DNA of 64,000 nt from G965233625 sp965233625 (GTDB taxonomy: Bacteria; Planctomycetota; Planctomycetia; Pirellulales; Pirellulaceae), in the NCBI GenBank assembly GCA_965233625.1, contig OZ247499.1, forward strand, positions 5,208,001 through 5,272,000, written 5' to 3'. Numbering within the stretch: position 1 is the stretch's first letter; every line of letters begins with the position of its first letter. Shown here in pieces: positions 60,058-64,000 of the stretch. Made by a program: the position numbers and the translations under genes. Below the pieces are notes generated by a model that worked only from the letters and a program-made list of their open reading frames with translations, had not been told where the DNA came from and did no database searches.

Positions 60058-60171
60058 AGTGGTGCCAGCAGCCAGGAAAAATACGTCGAATAGAAAGCAT
60101 CGCCGGACGGCAGCGTGCAGTATCAACCTTTTTCTATCCGCATTCAACGCTGCGGTAATCAACCGAAGGGC

Positions 60172-60498
60172 TTAATCGAAGTAAGTCTCTCGAAAGTATT
60201 CGAGAGCCTCCGGTGGCGTTTGATTATTCCCGCTCGACAGAAGCCAGTCGCCAAGTTCTTCCGGGCTGCCGTTCTGATAAACAAGATAGTGAATGATTGC
60301 AGCCACTCGATACGACAACTCGCGATGGATTGCATCTTCGTCGAAGCGGTCAGCAAAACTATCGAAAAAGGATTCCATCAACCTTTCCGACTCTTCGCAG
60401 CTGTGACCGAAGTAGCGGCTTAGAAACGTCAAGGTAATGTCCAAAAGCCGGTAGGTGTCATCCTCAAAGCCGCTGGGCGCAACATCTCGTGCTGGCAT
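60172..60498 (-). CDS. Hypothetical cytosolic protein
   Basis: 108 residues from ATG at 60498. No membrane segment or signal. It appears all-helical and acidic (E-E-S-E-R-L-M-E-S-F-F-D-S-F-A-D-R-F-D-E-D-A-I near the middle, given in part). It is less GC-rich than its neighbours, with many Tyr and Phe residues. The form is reminiscent of small lineage-specific proteins that help other cell components, but no family is recognised. It lies between LptF-like and nucleotidyltransferase genes on the same strand, with ~115 bp gaps. Confidence 0.65.
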   Translation of the reverse strand: MPARDVAPSGFEDDTYRLLDITLTFLSRYFGHSCEESERLMESFFDSFADRFDEDAIHRELSYRVAAIIHYLVYQNGSPEELGDWLLSSGNNQTPPEALEYFRETYFD

Positions 60499-60586
60499 TT
60501 TGACGAAGTCCGTTAATGGATAGATCAGCTGTTTAATAAGTGTGAATCAGCAGAAACCAACTCGCAATTCAACAGCTCTGCGGCTA

Positions 60587-61777
60587 TCAATGCCGGCGGA
60601 TACTTTGCAGCATGGCGTAGCCGCCGCCCGCCAGAATGACGTTGCCCAGCCAGACGGCGTAAGGTGGTGCGTCGCCGCATTTTGCCCGGTCCACGCCGAA
60701 GGCCAGCAGCGGATAGTACACCAGCAGAATGGGCAGAATACACAGCCCGAAGCTGGACCAGAAATCGGCCGAACGCATGCGGATGGCCAGCGGGGCGCCG
60801 ATCATCACAAAGAAAAAGCAACTGAACCCGTTGGCCCATCTCCGCCACGGCTCTGTCCGTAATTGATGTAGACGGCGCCGGGAATTGTCTACTTCCACCG
60901 CGGTCTGCTGATACGAATTCTGGGCAAGGCCAGAGAAGTCACCGTCCAGCATGTTGTTCACCGCGTTCAGCGCGAGCGTATGTTCGCGCTCCAGCAGGTC
61001 GGCGCCGGTGGCTGCCGCCGCCGCGGGGATCCTTCGTAACGGACACTGCGAGGGCCGTTCGGTGGCGCCGGGGCCGCCGCAGTTATCCAGCACCACTTCG
61101 TGTGTGAATTTATCCTGAAACGCCAGCTTCGCTTCGCCACCGCGGTCGGCGGCGCCGTCGCGCATTTCAAACACCAGCACGCCACGTTCGGGTTCGCAAC
61201 GTAGTTCCGCCTCGCGGGCAGTCAGCGTCACCGAGGGCGAACTGCCACTACCGGCCACGATGATGACCGGTTCAATCAGCTTGTGCCCCTCAACACGTTG
61301 CACCGTCAGCGAAAATTCTTCGCTGTTGTAAGCCCGGTGCGTCCGCAACATGCCATAGGCGATCTGCTCTACAGATTCGATCACCACACGGCGGATGCCA
61401 TCACGCCCCCACGAAACGGCCAGGTCATTCAGCCATACCGTGACCAGGCTCATACAGAAAGCGAAGATCAACGCCGGCCATACGACCGCCATCGGCGACA
61501 GCCCGCACGCTTTCACCGCAGTGATTTCGCCCGCAGCTGACATGCGGCCATACACCATGCACACGGCAAACAGCATGGTCCCCGGCACCGCAAACCGCAG
61601 CGCGTTGGGCAGCGCAAAGGGAATGAGCTGTAGCACCGGACCGGCGCCCAGCCCTTCACGGATCGCTTCCTGCGCAACGCCTGCCAGCATCAGCAATACC
61701 GTCATGCATGAAAGCGTTACCAGGAACACCTTCATCAGCTCGACGAGCACATACCGCGACATGCGACGCATTAGCAA
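60587..61777 (-). CDS. LptF/LptG-family permease
   Basis: 396 residues from TTG at 61777, which has GAAGGA about eight bases upstream; ATG at 61771 or 61762 are alternatives. Three hydrophobic segments near the N-terminus, a periplasmic beta-jellyroll-like domain of ~170 residues, then three more. Typical segments are A-L-P-N-A-L-R-F-A-V-P-G-T-M-L-F-A and R-M-S-A-A-G-E-I-T-A-V-K-A-C-G (YjgP/YjgQ signature). It forms, with LptB, the ABC exporter that lifts LPS from the inner membrane. No LptB or second permease gene is nearby, so LptF versus LptG cannot be decided. Confidence 0.9.
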   Translation of the reverse strand: MLMRRMSRYVLVELMKVFLVTLSCMTVLLMLAGVAQEAIREGLGAGPVLQLIPFALPNALRFAVPGTMLFAVCMVYGRMSAAGEITAVKACGLSPMAVVWPALIFAFCMSLVTVWLNDLAVSWGRDGIRRVVIESVEQIAYGMLRTHRAYNSEEFSLTVQRVEGHKLIEPVIIVAGSGSSPSVTLTAREAELRCEPERGVLVFEMRDGAADRGGEAKLAFQDKFTHEVVLDNCGGPGATERPSQCPLRRIPAAAAATGADLLEREHTLALNAVNNMLDGDFSGLAQNSYQQTAVEVDNSRRRLHQLRTEPWRRWANGFSCFFFVMIGAPLAIRMRSADFWSSFGLCILPILLVYYPLLAFGVDRAKCGDAPPYAVWLGNVILAGGGYAMLQSIRRH

Positions 61778-62003
61778 GCGAATATTCCTTCTTAAGAGTC
61801 TGATAGCACCACGCTGCCCTCACCGATGGAGGCGAGAAGAACAGCCGGGGCGGGAGAATAGCAGAAGCGCCCATCTTTAGAAATAGAATTCCAGCCGCCG
61901 TTTACCCCGCTGCCGGGGCGGCTTGGTTGTGTTGTGCCAAGGCAGTATCCTGACAATGCGACCACTGGCTGAACCACTTCACTTCCTTTCAGGCACACCA
62001 CGC

Positions 62004-64000
62004 ATGTCGGCAATCACCTATATCATGCGAAGTCTCGCACAGCACTGGCGGATTCATCTGGCCGTGGCGCTGGGCGTGATGGCCGCCACGGCAGTGCTGA
62101 CCGGGGCCTTGCTGGTGGGCGATTCCGTGCGTGGCAGCCTGCGGGCTTTAACACTGGATAGACTGGGCAGCATTGATGAAGTGCTTGTCACCACGCGGTT
62201 CTTCCGCGAAGAGCTAGCAGCCGAAACTGCCAGCAAACCCGGCTTCAAAGAACACTACTCCGCCATCACGCCCGCCATCTTCTTTCCCCGCGGCGTCGTG
62301 GAACAGAAAGATAACGAAGATCTGCCCCCACGCCGCGCGGCGGGTGTCACCGTGCTTGGCGCCGGCGAGGGCTTCTGGGCAATGGGCGATGGCCCCCGTC
62401 CGGAAATCGGCAAGGGCGAAGTCGTTCTGAACGAAGCACTCGCCCGCGAGTTGAATCTGGACGGCAAGGATCTGACGGAAAAAGAGTATCTCGTCACGCT
62501 GCGTTTTCCCAAGTTCAACCAGGTGCCTGCTGAGAATCCGCTGGGCGAAAAAGAAGATATTGTCCGCAGCCTGCCACGGCTGAAGGTCGTGCAGATCATC
62601 CCCGCCACAGGCCTGGGCCGCTTCGGCCTGCATCCGGCGCAAGGACTGCCGCTGAATGCATATGTTTCGCTCGAAACGCTGCAAGGCGCCCTGGACCAGC
62701 CGGGCAAGGTGAATGCATTATTCGCTGCCGGCAAGTCGCCCACGTCGCCACCGGGCGAAGAAGCCAGCCGCGCCCTGGCCGCCGCGCTGCAACCCACGTT
62801 TGAAGATTACGGCTTCATTCTGACCGAAGCAAAGAAAACCGTCCCGGCCGGCGCTGATGCCGCCAAACCTGGCGCCACGGTGTTCGACTATTTCAGCTTC
62901 TCCAGCGACCGCATGATCCTGGAGGCAGACGCCCTTGCCGCCGCGAAGAAAGCCTACGCCGCGGAAAAGCCGCAACCCGTTGTTACGTACCTGGCCAACG
63001 CCCTGGTCAAACTCACCCCGGAGCAACAGAAGCCCGGCGGCCCGCAGCCAGGGCCGGAAGACGGCATCGCCTACAGCATGATCACGGGCATCGGGATGGG
63101 TAAGAGCTTCCCGCTGAAAGGCAAAGACGGTGACACAATTACGTCACTCGCTGACGATGAGATTGTGCTGAACTCCTGGACAGCCGAGAAGCTGGAAGCA
63201 TCCTTGGGCGACGTAATCCGCGTTTACTACTTCAAGCCAGAGACAGCCGACGGCGAAGCGGAAGAAATCCACCGCGACTTCAAACTGGCCGCCATCACGC
63301 CGCTAACCGAACCGGCCGAACCTTATGCGGACGAAGATCCGCCGGTGTTCAAAAAGGCGCCCACGCTGGCCAATGATCCGGACCTCACGCCATTTGTGCC
63401 CGGTGTGACAGATACGGAGTCCATCGAAGAATGGGACCTACCCTTCGAGATGACGCGGCCCATTGATGGCGACGATGACAACTACTGGAATAATCACCGC
63501 ACCACGCCCAAGGCGTTTGTATCGCTGGAAACCGGGCAGAAGCTTTTCGGCAGCCGGTTTGGCGATACAACCTCGCTGCGGATTTCCCGCACAGGCGCCG
63601 ATGGCGGGAAGCGGCTCGAGGCAGCAGCGCTCAAAGCCGACTTCCTCAAGGCGGCCAGCGATGACGACGTGGACCTGGGCTTCGCCTTTATTCCTCTCAA
63701 GCGGCGCCAGTTGCAAGCATCGGCCGGCGCCACGCCGTTTGACGTGCTGTTTCTGCTGCTCAGTATGTTCATCATTGCGGCGGCGGTTATGCTTATCTCG
63801 CTGCTGTTCCGTCTGGGCGTCGAGCAGCGGGCGTCTGAATTGGGGCTGTTGGCGGCGACCGGTTTAACCCGCTGGCAGGTGGCGAAATTGATGATGGGCG
63901 AAGCCGCCGTGGTCGCACTGTTCGGCGGTGTGGCAGGCATCCTTCTGGGAACCGGCTATGCGGCGCTGATGATTCTTGGGCTAACGACGTGGTGGGTCGG
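62004..64000 (+). CDS. FtsX-type ABC transporter permease (3' end cut off by window)
   Basis: A frame open from ATG at 62004 to the window edge (665 codons, no stop). It starts S-A-I-T-Y-I-M-R-S-L-A-Q-H-W-R, then a membrane segment with V-L-T-G-A-L-L-V-G-D-S-V-R-G-S-L, the typical opening of planctomycete MacB/FtsX-family permeases. A large extracytoplasmic domain of ~530 residues follows, and a second membrane segment (about residues 580-600) begins near 63740. The domain also contains A-A-T-G-L-T-R-W-Q-V-A, a coupling-helix motif. An in-frame ATG lies 16 codons upstream (61956). The ATPase partner is not in the window. Confidence 0.85.
   Translation, partial: MSAITYIMRSLAQHWRIHLAVALGVMAATAVLTGALLVGDSVRGSLRALTLDRLGSIDEVLVTTRFFREELAAETASKPGFKEHYSAITPAIFFPRGVVEQKDNEDLPPRRAAGVTVLGAGEGFWAMGDGPRPEIGKGEVVLNEALARELNLDGKDLTEKEYLVTLRFPKFNQVPAENPLGEKEDIVRSLPRLKVVQIIPATGLGRFGLHPAQGLPLNAYVSLETLQGALDQPGKVNALFAAGKSPTSPPGEEASRALAAALQPTFEDYGFILTEAKKTVPAGADAAKPGATVFDYFSFSSDRMILEADALAAAKKAYAAEKPQPVVTYLANALVKLTPEQQKPGGPQPGPEDGIAYSMITGIGMGKSFPLKGKDGDTITSLADDEIVLNSWTAEKLEASLGDVIRVYYFKPETADGEAEEIHRDFKLAAITPLTEPAEPYADEDPPVFKKAPTLANDPDLTPFVPGVTDTESIEEWDLPFEMTRPIDGDDDNYWNNHRTTPKAFVSLETGQKLFGSRFGDTTSLRISRTGADGGKRLEAAALKADFLKAASDDDVDLGFAFIPLKRRQLQASAGATPFDVLFLLLSMFIIAAAVMLISLLFRLGVEQRASELGLLAATGLTRWQVAKLMMGEAAVVALFGGVAGILLGTGYAALMILGLTTWWV

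Noticed and set aside
141..64000. Transposase, integrase, phage or plasmid genes
   Set aside because: None of the recognisable frames on either strand shows transposase, integrase, phage structural or replication motifs.

Overview
The window looks like a chromosomal segment of a Planctomycetota bacterium, probably from the Pirellulales/Planctomycetales; the exact genus cannot be read from the sequence. The grounds are two secreted DUF1501 proteins and one DUF1552 protein with twin-arginine-type leaders, large Ser/Thr kinases (one with a long TPR tail encoded next to an ECF sigma factor), a membrane protein opening with an N-P-Y-Q-S-P segment, a PQQ-type beta-propeller, an FtsX-type permease, and a cytochrome b fused to c-type heme domains. 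The DNA is GC-rich with many antisense shadow ORFs. No rRNA, CRISPR array, transposase or prophage is visible. One tRNA (Phe, GAA) is present.

Layout. 0.1-6 kb: a HEAT-repeat membrane protein, small hypotheticals, a DUF1501 protein and an N-P-P-Y methyltransferase. 6-14.3 kb (mostly minus): HtrA-like protease, PQQ-type propeller, YunG-like protein, Asp-rich acidic protein, ScpB with an acidic tail, a TonB-like protein followed by an Ldh-family oxidoreductase, and an M50 site-2 protease. 14.5-19.6 kb (plus): Bcp/PrxQ, FtsH, a repeat-filled gap, HisS, a hypothetical. 19.7-20.5 kb: an ArsR-type regulator with a palindromic operator and a Cys-rich exported copper-storage-like protein. 20.6-26.2 kb: divergent Nramp-like transporter with a DUF1501 gene, beta-carbonic anhydrase, CrtI-like oxidoreductase, DUF1653 protein.

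26.3-31.9 kb is the most distinctive accessory block. tRNA-Phe and its terminator are followed by a TetR regulator and a collinear cluster: isochorismatase-type hydrolase, exported alpha/beta hydrolase, FMN azoreductase, DUF1348/NTF2-like protein, AhpD-like CxxC protein, then an ECF sigma factor overlapping a small zinc-finger anti-sigma. The same 14-bp palindromic core lies just upstream of tetR and just upstream of the first enzyme gene, so the cluster reads as a self-regulated electrophile/quinone detoxification module with a second regulatory layer at its end.

32-43.3 kb: a 1479-residue Ser/Thr kinase with TPRs preceded by an overlapping ECF sigma gene, small hypotheticals, a nucleoside hydrolase with an altered metal-site residue, an ABC-2-type permease and a DUF1552 protein. 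43.4-48.8 kb: a respiratory operon of Rieske protein, cytochrome b fused to four heme-c sites in two repeated diheme modules (one site is C-x3-C-H), and a membrane Ser/Thr kinase. 49-64 kb: hypotheticals, Mug-type glycosylase, an Ala/Pro-rich secreted protein with a clear terminator, ThiL, a sodium:solute symporter, an NHL-type propeller, a DUF4198-like protein, a wax-synthase-like acyltransferase coupled to a membrane protein, DUF309 and nucleotidyltransferase-like genes, an LptF/G-like permease, and an FtsX-type permease running off the right edge.
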